A stretch of DNA of 64,000 nt from Channa striata (taxonomy: Eukaryota > Chordata > Actinopteri > Anabantiformes > Channidae). Every line of letters starts with the position of its first letter. Within the stretch, counting starts at the first letter, position 1. The position numbers and the translations under genes were made by a program. The stretch covers positions 25,648,875 through 25,712,874 of the forward strand of contig CM065175.1 of the NCBI GenBank assembly GCA_033026295.1, given 5' to 3'. Shown here in pieces: positions 11,801-23,540 of this stretch. Under the pieces are notes generated by a model that did not search any database, was not told where the DNA came from, and worked only from the letters and a program-made list of their open reading frames with translations.

Positions 11801-13593
11801 CTGACAGGGACAGTTTCATGTCCAAATCTAATTCTCTGGACACTGACGCTCGAGTGAGAAACGAGCCACAGACCTGACAAAGCTCCTCTGGACGCCTAAG
11901 ACACGTAGATGTAACCAAGACTAGCTGACTGATTTGACATCTGTAACGTTTGGGAACAGCAACGTTTCCTTTAGTGCGACTGAGTTCAACACGACAAAGT
12001 GTTTTGGACACATTGATGCCTTTTTAGTTTTTTAGAGGATGTCGTTTAGTTGCTGACATCCCAAAACGTTGGTAGTAAAACACACTCAACTTTGGTTTGA
12101 GGAGTTAGAGAAACCTATTATGGCCATAAATTATAAAAATGTATTTTCCATTATCTCTAGTAGTACAGGCAATGTGTCTAAATAAAAAAAGAGACCAAAA
12201 GATAAATAGGGACCATGTGAAATGTAGATTTGAACCCGACTAAAAAGTTAAAGACAGACGCAAAGACACGGATGAGAAAGGTGTAAAAAAAATTAAGGAT
12301 GGAAAAGATGGAATAAATAGAAAGATATGGAACGTAGAGAGAGGAATGAGTGAGAATAAAAAGTCAGGTAAGATGTGAAGGCAAAGATGAAACACTGGAG
12401 ACTAAATAGACCAAAAGTCAATGACAAAGAATTCGTTGATACGTGGAGTTTTGTTTTAAAAAAAGAGATGCAGCGAGCGGGTTAAAGCAAATATGAGCCG
12501 CGAGGCTGAAATATTTGACTGATTGAGAAAGACAAACAGTGAGATTGAGAGAGAAAAGTGTTTTTGTGGTTGTGAAACTCTATCTGCGGAGCTCCTACAT
12601 GTACACACAGAGCGAGCGGCTGCCAAATTAAACAGCAGCGGCTCCGCTTTCGCGCCGTTACCCAATCTGCAGCGGGCCTCGCCCCCAGAGCCCCCGAGAA
12701 AAAAACGGAAACGAGCAATCACTTCAAAAGCCGTCAGGCCGAGTCCCGTTCAGCGACGTGACAAGTGTTGGGCGGCTTTCTCCACTTTGTCCTCGACGCT
12801 CAGTGGAAACACAGACATGTAAGAATCGAGCTGCGTTTGAGAGATGACGGAAAGTCCGAAATGTAGACGTTTGGTAAAAAAAAAACGCAGAAAGGTCCTT
12901 TATGTTTGGGGGAAACTGGAAATATGACACAAATCAGAGGCCTTTGTGGAATGTCAAGCCGCCATGTTGGCTCACACGGTCTGCGGGTTTGTAAATCTTC
13001 TTCATGTCCTCGTCGTGACGGGACGACTTCTTTTTGTCAGTGTGACACGTCAGGGTTGGACTTCGGTCTTATTTCTGCAGTGTTGTCCATCCGTCCTGAG
13101 TTGAGACCTGGGAAAGTCACAACACCACTAAACAAGTCAGACAGGTGAGAAACCGGAGTCCGATCAACAGGCAGGTGGTGAACGCTTTTCTTATTCGCAG
13201 GAAAAATGGAAATGCACGTTTACAGCTGTCTGCTCGTCTACATTTACATTTGTCTTTTGGCAGAGACGTTTTTTGTTAAGGCTCTTTAAACTGCAACCTA
13301 TGAAAATAGAACGTCACAATTAATCCTCACAGCATCACACGTCACAATGTGACTTACTTACCGTGTCCACGCAGAGGAATGACGACTCAGTGGAGAAGTG
13401 AGGGAAAAATGACGTTCGCCCTAATACGACACATTTCTGAGAGATAAAAAAAAAAACGAGCATCTCATTCGTCCTGCAGATCAAACGCACGACTCCGTCC
13501 AGAAAACAGACAAGGAAACTTTCAGATGCAGAAACAAAAAGCTAAAAGCTGCCAAAGAACATGACACAGCACCAACTCAAGGCTTTGATCATT

Positions 13594-13599
13594 TTTATT
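13594..13599 (-). terminator. Candidate distal poly(A) signal
   Basis: AATAAA on the minus strand, followed by a GT-rich segment (GTTGGTGCTGTGTC). If used, it would give the minus-strand gene a 3' UTR of about 2.1 kb running through the GC-rich block and the (GT)n tract at 15489. It could equally be an unrelated match in intergenic DNA. Confidence 0.2.
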
Positions 13600-15099
13600 A
13601 CTAAATCATTCCTAAATAAGGTTTATTCCATTTAGGAAGCCCCGGGTCAGGGGGCTTCTTCAGGCTGCAGACTAAGGACAACGTTTCTTTAAAGTGCAGA
13701 CCACCTGCTTCGAGAATGACCTGCGGCTATAAAAGAACTGGATCTCCTGAACTGCTATGACACCTGTACGAAACCCTGCACTATAGTACAAACGTTCAGC
13801 CTATTCTGAAAGTGTAACGTGACGTACTGGGACCTGTGGGAACCTCTGCGGCATCACTATTCTCCTCCGTGAGGACGAGCTGCTACTTGTTCCACGTTAC
13901 ATTTTGAAAACACAAAAAATACAGCTTAACTAGACCAGGTTTGTGATGAATTCACGGCGCCAGTCACGTAAAGAAGCTGAAGCTGAACACAGACGTGCTG
14001 CAGAATCGGCAGAGCTGCCGGGATTGTCATTGGTTAAGCTGGCACAGCTACTATGGCTGAAGCATTTAAGCTTCAAGTCTGGCAGAAATACGACTCAAAG
14101 CTCCTTAAAATGATGTGTATACCCAAAGCCTCACTCATAATGGGAGGGAAAACATTTTGCAAGTTTGTAATTTCTTTATCTCCTAACTGGGAGGATTTGG
14201 TTGGCGGAGCTGTCTGATCGTACAATGGGCCACTAATCCCCGTCAGAAAGTGCACAGGGAGCGGCAGTCAAACATGTGAAAAGTACAACCGCTATTGTGA
14301 CGTCTAAGCACGAGGACAGACTGCGATCGTGTCTCTCAGATGTACGTCTCCGCCCAACAGTATTTAACGTTGTCTCTTGTCCCTAACAAATGGGTTTACA
14401 AGAGCGGACTCAGCGTCTACAAAGACATTTTAACGATTTGAACACCCGTTAAAAAACTCTTCTATTCCTTTGGGGTTTGTTGGGATGAAGACAGAAATCT
14501 AATGGAGAGACGTCGCAAAACGTTTCTTTACAACAGAGCAGAGCTTCAATCTGACAAATATAAAACTATTTTCAACAAATCTACTTTATAACTATCAGTC
14601 CCCCTGTAAAATCCAACATTCAGGAAGTGAAGGCTAAATGTAGTTTAAAATTGTCAAAAATATTCAGTGCCCGGTCAAAGAGCAAACGACCTGACCGTGT
14701 GCTGCCAACTTCTGCCACTTGACAGGTTTAGGACTTGGGACTCTACACGACATCTGCAAACTGCAGCCACGTCCCTGCGGGACCAGACACGACTGGACGT
14801 GGGCTAATCAGTGAACTGAGCTTTTTATGGCATTGCACTTGTTATATTAGTGAAAGTTTGCTCTTTCTCGTGGACTTCGTTAAATACGCTGCTGATGTTC
14901 CAGACGACACCAGCGCAGAGGACTCTGGCTAATAAATAAGACCAGAGGAAGAAGCCTCTGGTGGCCCTGCAGGCTCCACCCAGCGTTTTCCAGAAACGCC
15001 CTTTCGGTTTCCTGTCCCAGGTTCGAGCCTGCAGCACCAAGTATGCGACCGTCAGCAGCCGCGTGTCCTTGAGTGTCCTGGAGTAAAAAAATGTGACCG
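13600..15099. other. Unassigned, possible distal 3' UTR
   Basis: Unique sequence without microsatellites or recognised transposons, between the AATAAA at 13594 (minus) and the GC-rich block. It could be 3' UTR of the minus-strand gene or intergenic. The small open frames here look random. Confidence 0.3.
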
Positions 15100-15164
15100 G
15101 AGGAGGGCAGAGGGGGTGTAGGATGTGGCCTCGCTGTAGCGGGGCGGCTGGACGCAGCAGGCGG

Positions 15165-15170
15165 TTTATT
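15165..15170 (-). terminator. Candidate poly(A) signal after exon D
   Basis: AATAAA on the minus strand, about 125 nt past the candidate exon D stop, in GC-rich sequence. The downstream GT-rich element is weak. It supports a D-terminated transcript only if D is used. Confidence 0.25.
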
Positions 15171-15295
15171 CTTAGCGGCGGGACGGCGGAGGCTCCGGCG
15201 AGGCCCGGTGCCACACGAGGGGGCGAGAAGGCGGGTCTGACGTCACATCCAGAAGCGTGCGTGGGCGTGGGGGGTGGTTTGGGGCCTGACAGGGA

Positions 15296-15375
15296 TTAGG
15301 GAGGCACAGGGCTGTGGGTTGGACTGCTGCTGAGGCCAGATGAAGACGAGGAGGACGAAGGAGTCAGCAAAATGT
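15296..15375 (-). CDS. Candidate alternative terminal exon D
   Basis: On the minus strand the sequence TTCCTCCTCCCCCTCTCCC-type tract ends in CTCAG at 15376, a textbook acceptor. In phase 1, the phase in which exon B ends, the next bases code a split residue plus 25 residues and a TAA. The peptide begins ILLTP, has a run of seven serines coded by four different TCN codons, then GLSSSPTHSPVPP. An AATAAA lies at 15165-15170, about 125 nt past this stop. Exon B spliced here instead of to exon C would swap the charged tail for a short Ser/Pro tail. Against it: a pyrimidine-rich strand gives serine and proline codons by chance, and the opposite strand is also open here (it codes an Asp/Glu run). 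Transcript data would decide. Confidence 0.3.
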
Positions 15376-15484
15376 CTGAGGGAGAGAGGGGGAGGAGGAA
15401 GCGCTCGTCCGGGCTCCCCGTGGGCTCCGAGCTCACCGCAGCCGCTCAGTGCACACTCAACAAAAGACGGGATGGAGTGTGGTT

Positions 15485-15488
<4 letters not shown>

Positions 15489-15521
<33 letters not shown>
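15489..15521. repeat. (GT)n microsatellite
   Basis: An uninterrupted 33-bp tract between candidate exon D and the exon C stop. Confidence 0.95.
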
Positions 15522-15524
<3 letters not shown>

Positions 15525-15596
15525 ATCCGCTATTGTGATGTGAAAATGAAGCTTCTGAGATACGTGACCTCGACGGACCACATCTACATCTAAACA

Positions 15597-15602
15597 TTTA
15601 TT
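15597..15602 (-). terminator. Candidate poly(A) signal after exon C
   Basis: AATAAA on the minus strand, 115 nt downstream of the exon C stop. A GT-rich stretch (TGTAGATGTGGTCCG) follows within about 25 nt, as expected for cleavage and polyadenylation. It would give a short 3' UTR that ends before candidate exon D. Confidence 0.4.
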
Positions 15603-15716
15603 TCCACACGTGGGGACAAGTTCTGCTGCCGTGTGCGTTTACACGTGTCTACGAGAAGCTAAGTGTCGCGGCGGGGATCCCAGCGTGTGTCCTGTGACCT
15701 TATCACACGGCAGCCA

Positions 15717-16045
15717 TCAGCCGTCCAAAGCCTCTGGCTCCTTCTTCTTCTCTTTCACTTTCACCGAAGACTTCCTGGACACTTTCTTGTCCCCTGAGTC
15801 CTTGCTGGCCTCCTTGCCTTCCTTGTCTTTGTCCCTCTCCTTCTTCTCCTTCTTCTCTCTGGAGGATGATGATTCCTTCTTGGACTCTTTCTTTACATCC
15901 TCCTTTGCCTCTTTGCTCGAGTCCTTCTTTGACTCCTTCACCTTTGTCAGCTCCTTGACGGGCTCCTCTGTGCCTCCGACTTCTTCTGTCACTGTGGCCT
16001 CTGATGTCTCCCGGGACACTTCCTTTTTCTCTTTGGAGTCCTTAT
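15717..16045 (-). CDS. Terminal coding exon C: Lys/Glu/Ser-rich tail and stop
   Basis: The acceptor on the minus strand is TTTCTTTCTCTTTTTCAG, a strong polypyrimidine tract. The first two bases complete an aspartate codon opened by exon B. The exon then codes 108 residues and ends in TGA. The peptide is highly charged. It starts KDSKEKKEVSRETSEATVTE, passes through repeated KES/KKE/KD blocks including SSSSREKKEKKERDKDKEGK, and ends KVKEKKKEPEALDG. Such a tail is expected to be disordered or a single charged helix. The frame is the longest clearly non-microsatellite open frame on this strand, and lysine and glutamate use both codons, so it is not a simple repeat. An AATAAA lies 115 nt past the stop. 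Joined to A and B it gives 229 residues of C-terminus. The family is not recognised. Confidence 0.75.
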
Positions 16046-16566
16046 CTGAAAAAGAGAAAGAAAATTATTGATTCCTCTACACAAAATCACATTTGCTTGT
16101 CCATTTCTTATCCTGTGTAAGGGAAAAAAACATGTCAAAAAGTTTTTACTCCCAGACGTATGTGAAACTGTATTTTGTGTGGAAACGTTTTGCAAAACGA
16201 GCTTTGGCTTTGTGCGGACGAAAACGCAGCTTTTCTGATTAAAGTGTAATAATCAAACAATCGACTGATCGTTTCTGAATTAAGTCGGTATGAAACCTCG
16301 ACTTCACTCGTGTTCTAATGTCGGGCGTCGGGCTTCTGGTCGACGCAGAGAAAGACGGAGCGAGACGCTGCCGTCACGACACTAACAAGCGACAGGCTTA
16401 TTTTTACCAAAGTGCAGCATCAGATGGTTTGTGTCATTCCACGAGAACTGATGTTTGCAGCTGTGTTCTGCTGCAGCTCTTCAGCACCAAGACAAACCGA
16501 GCGACGACGGCATCGCTTGCATGACAAAAGAGCCCCACTTAAGCAGAGTGGCCCCCACCTCTGGAA

Positions 16567-16805
16567 ACACACACACACACACACACACTGCAGCCCCACC
16601 TTCTCCACGTTGGACTGACTGTCTGATGAGGTGATAACGACACAGTTGTCTGCCAACAATGAGACGCGCTTCTTATCTCGGTGAGAACGAAGAGGCTTTA
16701 GAGGCTGGAGACTGGCAGCCTGGTATCTCCCTCTGTTTGTGTGTGAGGGGCCCGGAAAGTGTGTCTCTGCATGTACGTGGAGACTACAGCCTGCTCCACA
16801 GAGGG

Positions 16806-16850
<45 letters not shown>

Positions 16851-16953
16851 ACAGACTCCAGTGAGAGGCTCTAATCAGACAGCTCATCGTCTAGGGCTTA
16901 AAGAGAGAGAGTCAAGCGTGTGTGTTCTCTCTCTCTGTGTGTGTGTGTGTGTG
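16567..16953. repeat. (CA)n and (GT)n cluster
   Basis: (CA)n at 16567-16588, (GT)n at 16808-16849 and (CT)n(GT)n at 16926-16953. Confidence 0.9.
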
Positions 16954-17508
16954 CCATCGTCTGTCCTAAAGTATGTGACTCACTAAAATGGGCTGACAAT
17001 TTTGTCTTTTTAACAAAATTGACGTGTTTCTCACAGCTGATCGAGGGACGTTTTGAATTACGGAGGTTTTAAAAATATGGTTTGTCGAGGGAACGCTTCA
17101 AAACTAAAGTGGATTTTGCATGTAAGACGGATTTATAACACTGCTCTTAGTGAGGGAGGTGCACGCAGTCTAGACTAAAGGGAACATAAATATAGAGAAT
17201 TGGGAAATGTCATTTTTTATGACTAGGATTTTACAGGCTTCAGTGTTGGTATTTATGCATCATTTCATTTCCTTTGTTTCTCCGTCTGCACACACAGGAT
17301 GGAAAGAGCAAAAAGTGGATAATCATCAAGTGATGTACGCAGGCTCCAATCAAAGTCTCCAGCTGCAGTTTGCCAGACAGATGCTAAATGAGGAGACTTG
17401 TTTTGCTGCTTACAGCCACGTGTCTGCCCACCCGACCGGGGGCAAATAACCACGTGACCTCAAAACGGCTGCAGTAAATACAGTCGGCAGTTACAAACAC
17501 GCAGGCGT

Positions 17509-17509
<1 letters not shown>

Positions 17510-17542
<33 letters not shown>
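17510..17542. repeat. (CA)n microsatellite
   Basis: A 33-bp pure tract flanked by CGTG and CGCATGCAC. Confidence 0.95.
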
Positions 17543-17545
<3 letters not shown>

Positions 17546-17814
17546 TGCACAAGCAGACCACTACGGCAGCTCACAGCAACGTACAGAACAAGCGGGAACA
17601 AATCCGCTCGCGAGTGCAAACACACAAACTACAGGGCCGCAAATCGTTTGTGTAAAAAGTGCAAATTTACGCATTGACATGCAAAAGTCTGCCTCCCCAT
17701 TTCTGACTTTTACAGCCAGACATGAAAGAGAGGCTGGCAGCAGGCGTGTCTCTATCTGAGCAGTAACGTCGTAAAACTAAAGGCCACAAAGAAAGTGGAA
17801 TTTTAAGTGAATAT

Positions 17815-17880
17815 GCACTTGGTTGCCAGTTTATTAGGTACAGCAAGTTGACACGAATGCACTCCATCATTTGTATTGAA
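17815..17880. mobile_element. Tc1-like terminal sequence remnant
   Basis: It contains TTGCCAGTTTATTAGGTACA, close to the 'CACTTTATTAGGTACACC' ends of a widespread teleost Tc1-like transposon. No transposase frame or partner end was seen within several kb, so it is a solo relic at best. Confidence 0.35.
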
Positions 17881-19159
17881 AATGTTGATGACTCAACTGT
17901 GACATTGCGTTATGAGTGTTTTCAATATTATATCTATCAGTTTAGACTAAATACTGGAATTATTTCACTTCGCCGCACTCGTTTTAACTAGGTGAATCGC
18001 TTTATGTGGGCTTTCAATGTGTGAATCTGTCTGCTAGTGTGTGTCTGTTGGTAAATCCTGCGGCGACAGTCTAATCCTGACTGGACGCTGACTGTCTTCA
18101 CATCTCTCCTCAGCAGCTGAAAGTGTTTGTGTGCGTACTGCTGATTTTATGTGAAGATGAAAACGCTGCAGCCTGTCGGTCGTCCCGCATGCAACAACCA
18201 ACGCAGAAGAAAAGTCACATCTGACCAAAGCCGGAGCTGCTCATTGTTCACGGGTTCTTCAGAACACGGCTGTGAAGTCTGAAACGTGACATCAGGATAT
18301 GGGGAAGTTGAGTCACGGCAAGTTTTAATTGAATTGCAGCGGCAGTGAGGTTGTAAATTAACTCTTTACAAAATTTACTGTGCCACAGATGTTCCATCGG
18401 CTGATGAAATTAGAGAGATTAGGGATTTCATCAGATTCCCTGGAGACGTGGAAGTTAATGTGTCTTCGTGAGCCTTTGATTTTAGTCGACAGATGACAAC
18501 TGTGTTAAAGGCTCCAGATCCTCCAGCAAATAAATGAAGGGACAATGTTTCTTTTTTCATAACTTTTAAACTATATTAATTACTAGCACAAAATGTCCCG
18601 CTGCAGGTCAAGTCAAACAGGATTTTAACTGTTTTCATTGTGATAAAGTGGACAGGGGCCGATGTGGTCTGACCACCAGCACCAGCCTGAACCTCACTGA
18701 CTGACCTGAAACTGATCCCGGGAGCCCTCGGGTCTGACACCAGGTCAAATGCTACTGATTGGTGGCAAAGTTCAGACTTTGACCCGATACCGTGTGTTCA
18801 GATCAGCGCTGACGGTAAATGTGCTGACGGACTTTGCTCTGCTGGTCGTTTTTGCAGGTAAACAACCAGGTCAAACTCTCCTCAGACGGGCTTGTTTTTT
18901 CAGCGCAAGTACGACCTGGAGGTGACGTACAACCGGGTGGGCTGACAGGGCGTTTCATTTCAAAATGTTACTGTGGATTTTATATTGGATTTAGTAAAAA
19001 CAATCAGCATTGCATGTAGAAGGGCGTCTGGAGCGTCTTGTCACCCAAACAAAGTTTTGGATTGGATTATCTGAAAGATTTTCCAAAAACACGTGTTTTT
19101 ATTGTAACTGTGCGGAGACGAAAAAGCCAGAGAAGGCCACTGGACTGTAAATCCTGTAA

Positions 19160-19478
19160 AGCTTGATGTTTCTGCCTCACGGCCTGAAGGTCCCCAGTTC
19201 AAATCCCAGGCAGCGTCAGCCTTCCTGCTCGGAGTCCGCACGTTCTCCCTGTGCTTGCGCTGGTTTATTCCCACAATCCAGAGACATGCATGTTGGGGTA
19301 ATTAGTGGCTCTAAATTGCCTGGAGGTGTGAAAGTGGTTGTCTGTCAGAGAATGTCTCCCTGGGTTGACAAAGACCTGTCCGGGGGGGGACAGGCCCTCC
19401 TGTCAGCCAATTACAGCTGGGATGGACTCTAACCCCGCTTCACCCTGGACAGAATCGGATATTCGACGGATGGCCGTT
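19160..19478 (+). mobile_element. tRNA-derived SINE copy, nearly full length
   Basis: Head: CTGCCTCACGGCCTGAAGG and a B-box-like AGTTCAAATCCC. Body: CGCACGTTCTCCCTGTGC, CCAGAGACATGCATGTTGGG and TAATTAGTGGCTCTAAATTG. Tail: GACCTGTCC, CAGCTGGGATGGACTCTAAC, then a CCTGGACAG-like end. This block order is that of a very abundant teleost interspersed repeat, recognised from general knowledge. The copy carries small insertions and deletions and is old. Confidence 0.65.
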
Positions 19479-22300
19479 GGTTTTTCCTTGTGTTTCAGCC
19501 GGGTGGTGCTGAATGGACAGCTCCCAAGAAGACAATTTATATGCATCTTCTAATTTGTTCCAGTACTACTTATTTCTGAAATGTTGATGATTGTCTTATT
19601 AAGAACTGTAAAAAAAGCGTCATTGCTTTCTCCCGTCCGTACTTGGCATTTCGCTCTCCAAGGTGTTGAAACCACCTTCAGTGTGATGTGGGTGCATCTG
19701 TATTTAACCTCGGGCTGCATTTCTTGACATTTTAATAGACAAAGACTAGTTTATTTTAAAAAGAACCATAAAGTAAAGGGCTGAGAAGGAAACGATTCAG
19801 AGCATTCTCACGTGGGGCTCTGGATCTGCCCAGCAAAACACTCCTGTAAAAACAGAAGGAGTAGATCTGGGAAAACTTTCCCTGTTCTGTGCATCTAGAC
19901 TTTTTTAAGCTCTTGGGGAAGCCATCGTTTTCTTTTCTCGCTATACAAGCAGGAAATAAAAAAGTGTGTGAGTCAGGTCCTCGGGGGAGCGAGGGCGAGG
20001 GGTCGATAAACATTGACATTGTAAGACAAGATGGCTGCTTCCCTCTTGTATGGAAATCCAGTGGGGTCAGGTCACTTCTTGTCAGTTTGCTACTTCAACA
20101 AACTAACACAGTGGACGCCAGTAGACTAAACAGAGCAGAGGCCGGTCCTCCGCGTCGCTCTGACCAGGCAGGAGCGAAGTGACGTTAAGCCCTTTTCACA
20201 CGGGACCCGAGCTACCTGGAAACATCTGGTGGTTCTCATCCGGATTACCGCAGTGCGAAGCCATTTCAATCCCACGTGAATCTTCTCCGGCCGTGTCTGG
20301 TTGGGATCAGCTCGGCAGGAAACGGTGGGTAATGCAGTTCCCTAAACTGCACAGTATTGACTTCATGAAGAGTCCTTCAGGGAATAAATTTGTTGTAATA
20401 TTGTTCCCTCAAATTATTGAGGAGGTGTTTCATTTTCAGTAACGCACTTTTCAGCAGGCATTAAAAAAAAAGAAGAAGAAGAAAAAACGCCGTGCTCGTG
20501 CAGGGGCTGCCTGCTTTAATGACACGATCGTGTGGTTTTTCTGGCTCGTTCCATGTAACAGAGGTATTTGGTTGGTTTCCTTCATCTTTCATTTGGGTTT
20601 CCATGTTTCCATATTCATTTTAGAACATTTTAATTGGAACAGAGATGGTTTATTAGTGTATTGCGGTGACTTCACCTCAAGAGTTCAGTCTTTGTGCCTA
20701 GTGTGTGTACTAGTCAGGTTTGGGTTTGTGGTTGCCAGATCAAATCCCACAGTAAACTGTGGATGGGAAAAGTGAACACCCAGCTGGTCAGTGGCTGTAG
20801 CAGGCAGCTCCTGGTGCAGAAGTGAGGCAGGAAAAGCAGCTTCTCTGGAGACATTCAGCTTCATTTGCTCCATGTTAAAGTGAGGCAAAATCCTCAAAAG
20901 CAAAAAATGATCTTAAATGGTCAGTGGTTGTCCAGCAAAAACAAAGTTGGAGCCTCAATATACTGCCAACAGAGAGTATTTTAGCCCCGTTTTCCAGTGA
21001 AGAGCATTAACAAAGATAATTCAAGATAAACATGCAGATCTCTGAGATTATTTTACGTGTTACTGTCACTAAAGTTACAGCGTATAAGAACCAACTGTTA
21101 GTGTGTGGACAGTGTGACCCGGTTACATATACAACTAAATTATCTTGGGACCAGAATCATCCTGCTCTGACTCTCTGCCTTCAGCATATCGAGACTCTTC
21201 ATCGTCACTGGAGTTTAGAGGGCAACAGTTGTTTGTTCCTCACGGAGTAAAAGCAAAAACCACAGCAACAAAAGCCGGCGCGTTGATTAGATAAGGCGAG
21301 CGACGCTATCTGGGCTGTGTTCAAAGCCCACATGCTTCGCCTTGGTTTTGTTTGTTAGCGGCAGGTTGCGGTGCCGCATTCGTCTTCAGGGAGCCGTAGT
21401 CAAAATAGAGGTGGCCGCACAGATCGCCCGCATGCCGGTCAGTCGGCAGTGTGGGAGCCTGCAGCCCAAACCTGCCGATTTACAGCATCCGCTCTGTCTC
21501 TGGGAGAGGATCAGCCGTGGAGCGTCTGATTGGATCTGTGTGCGCACAGAGATCACATGTGCTCCAGACAAGGCAGTGTGACAGGACACAATAGTATGAA
21601 GTGTCAAAGTAAAGCCGTGAGGTCGACAGCGTGGGAAATGGCAGAAAAAGGGGAACACGTCCGTAAAAAAAACCACATCAGATACAAAAGCATGTGGGAA
21701 AAAAATTCCCATAAGAGACAAAGTCACTTAACTCATCTCACTCAAACCGTGCGCTGCTTCCAAATGTATAAATATTTTTAATTGTCATCTGAACTATTGT
21801 CATGAATGAAATAATAAGTGTGACACATTCAACGTCTAGTTTCTCATGGTATTAATGGTTATCAGTGAAGCTGAAATCACATTTGAATGACTGAAGCCTG
21901 CATATCACGCAAAAAACGAGTGATGTGATGTTTGCTCTCTTCTCGTTGTCTCTCACTCAGTCGCACGCCAGTAAAATTAAATAAAGATATGAAATACCTG
22001 ACATACCTGAATACAGCTGTCGTTAAAAGCACTTTGTCCGCATCAGGTACAAACGCTGTGTGACGAAATATTAAACATTTAAGGCCTTAAATGTTTACAT
22101 TTGTTAGAAATATAGAAACAGAAAAACACAAATGACCGAGGTGATGGAGACACAATATGAATCTGAAACCTTTACAATTTGTGATGCAAACGCGTTGTAT
22201 GGAGAAAATAAGAGGCCGCGTGACAGCGGATGCATAGGCAGCATTTAATACTATTCTGGGTGTGGAATGTGCTGCTGAAGCACAGCAGGCCTGCCCATTG

Positions 22301-22302
<2 letters not shown>

Positions 22303-22333
<31 letters not shown>
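22303..22333. repeat. (GT)n microsatellite
   Basis: A 31-bp pure tract. Confidence 0.95.
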
Positions 22334-22336
<3 letters not shown>

Positions 22337-22688
22337 ACCACTGACAGCTCAGCTAAGGGTTTAAGATTGAACCTTGTGCTACACCACCCATGGAGCGCTA
22401 CACACACACAGACACACTTTGCAGGAAAAACAGATATTTATGTGCAAATGGGCACTCAGGCACGTACACACACTGGTTATTATTGCGAGTCTGTGTCTCA
22501 CAGCGATGATGGGAAGTGTTCTCGCCGACGCTAGAAAACTTTCTCATACAGACAGAAAGGATAGGGATGGATTCCGAGAGGAATTTAATGCGTTTATGAA
22601 ATATGAGTTTGTTGGATGATTAGAAGACCTTTTGTTTTTTTACACCAACAAGTGACGATTGATTCCAGTTTGTCATATTAAAAAAGCA

Positions 22689-22704
22689 AAAAAAAAAAAA
22701 AAAA
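22689..22704 (+). repeat. Poly(A) run
   Basis: About 16 A in an A-rich segment. No retrotransposed body was recognised upstream, so it is not called a retrogene tail. Confidence 0.7.
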
Positions 22705-22952
22705 GGGAGATGAACCGGGAGGAAGGAAAAAAAAGGGACGCGTGAATTAAAAAAGATGGTCATTTGCATTTATGAGTATGACAGTAAGAAAGAGAGAAAA
22801 GCAATGAAAGACAATGATTCGAAGGGAGAGACTGACTGAGACCTCGGCTCTCTGTCTGCCTCTCTCTCTCTGGGTGTGGTATAGTGGGTGGGTTCATTCC
22901 CGTGGTCGGCCAAGATATTTTCTCTCTGCTCAGCTACGCCCTGCTACTAACC

Positions 22953-22953
<1 letters not shown>

Positions 22954-23008
<55 letters not shown>

Positions 23009-23259
23009 ATACAGAAAAATATACAGTGGCCAGTCCGAAGAACCAAAGTTTTGGCCTGATGCAAAAGGATGTGAAGTTTTCCAGGTCTGGTGGTGACATA
23101 AAATCTCCTCATCTTACACACACCGATACACAAACACACACACACACACACACACAAACATACACAAACACACGCCTCCGTCAACTTCCTCAGCGCTCGC
23201 TGCGCTCTGCCTAAATACAGCCGGCCACATCACAGAGGACATTTACAACACTGGCTGAG

Positions 23260-23314
<55 letters not shown>

Positions 23315-23489
23315 ACAGTCCATTTCAAACTATATACACAACATATGTCCAAACACTTCACATCCTTTCCACGCACAGGCACAATGACAGTTCTGAGGTC
23401 ATACACACTTTGCACACGTGAGCTGCACACAACACGCACAAACAGAAGGATATTGGAGCATGTATGTTTGGTTGGGGTCTTTGTCGTGG

Positions 23490-23537
<48 letters not shown>
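22954..23537. repeat. Four (CA)n tracts in under 600 bp
   Basis: Tracts at 22954-23006, 23134-23156, 23262-23313 and 23491-23537, all with CA on the plus strand. They total about 175 bp of pure dinucleotide. Confidence 0.95.

Positions 23538-23540
<3 letters not shown>

Larger units (their letters stand above)
5651..13580. other. Intergenic or unassigned sequence
   Basis: It holds a tRNA-like repeat (6.1 kb), two (GT)n tracts (6.8 kb), a G-rich tract (6.94 kb), the 19-bp minisatellite (8.65 kb), an A/G-rich stretch (12.18-12.48 kb) and AT-rich unique DNA (10.7-11.1 kb). Small open frames at 9541-9735 (minus) and 12523-12822 (plus) have coding-like composition but no splice or family support. 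Confidence 0.5.
15100..15470. promoter_or_regulatory. GC-rich block with a consensus CRE
   Basis: The block is GC-rich and CpG-enriched. It carries a full palindromic TGACGTCA at 15238-15245, flanked by GTGGGCGTGG and GGGCGGC boxes. It lies just 3' of the minus-strand gene and overlaps candidate exon D. It could be a promoter for a rightward antisense transcript, but no splice-supported plus-strand exon was established. Confidence 0.3.

Noticed and set aside
12523..12822. Plus-strand frame with a PRKKRKR nuclear-localisation-like patch
   Set aside because: No splice sites or recognisable domain. The patch comes from a short A-rich run, and the opposite strand is also open.
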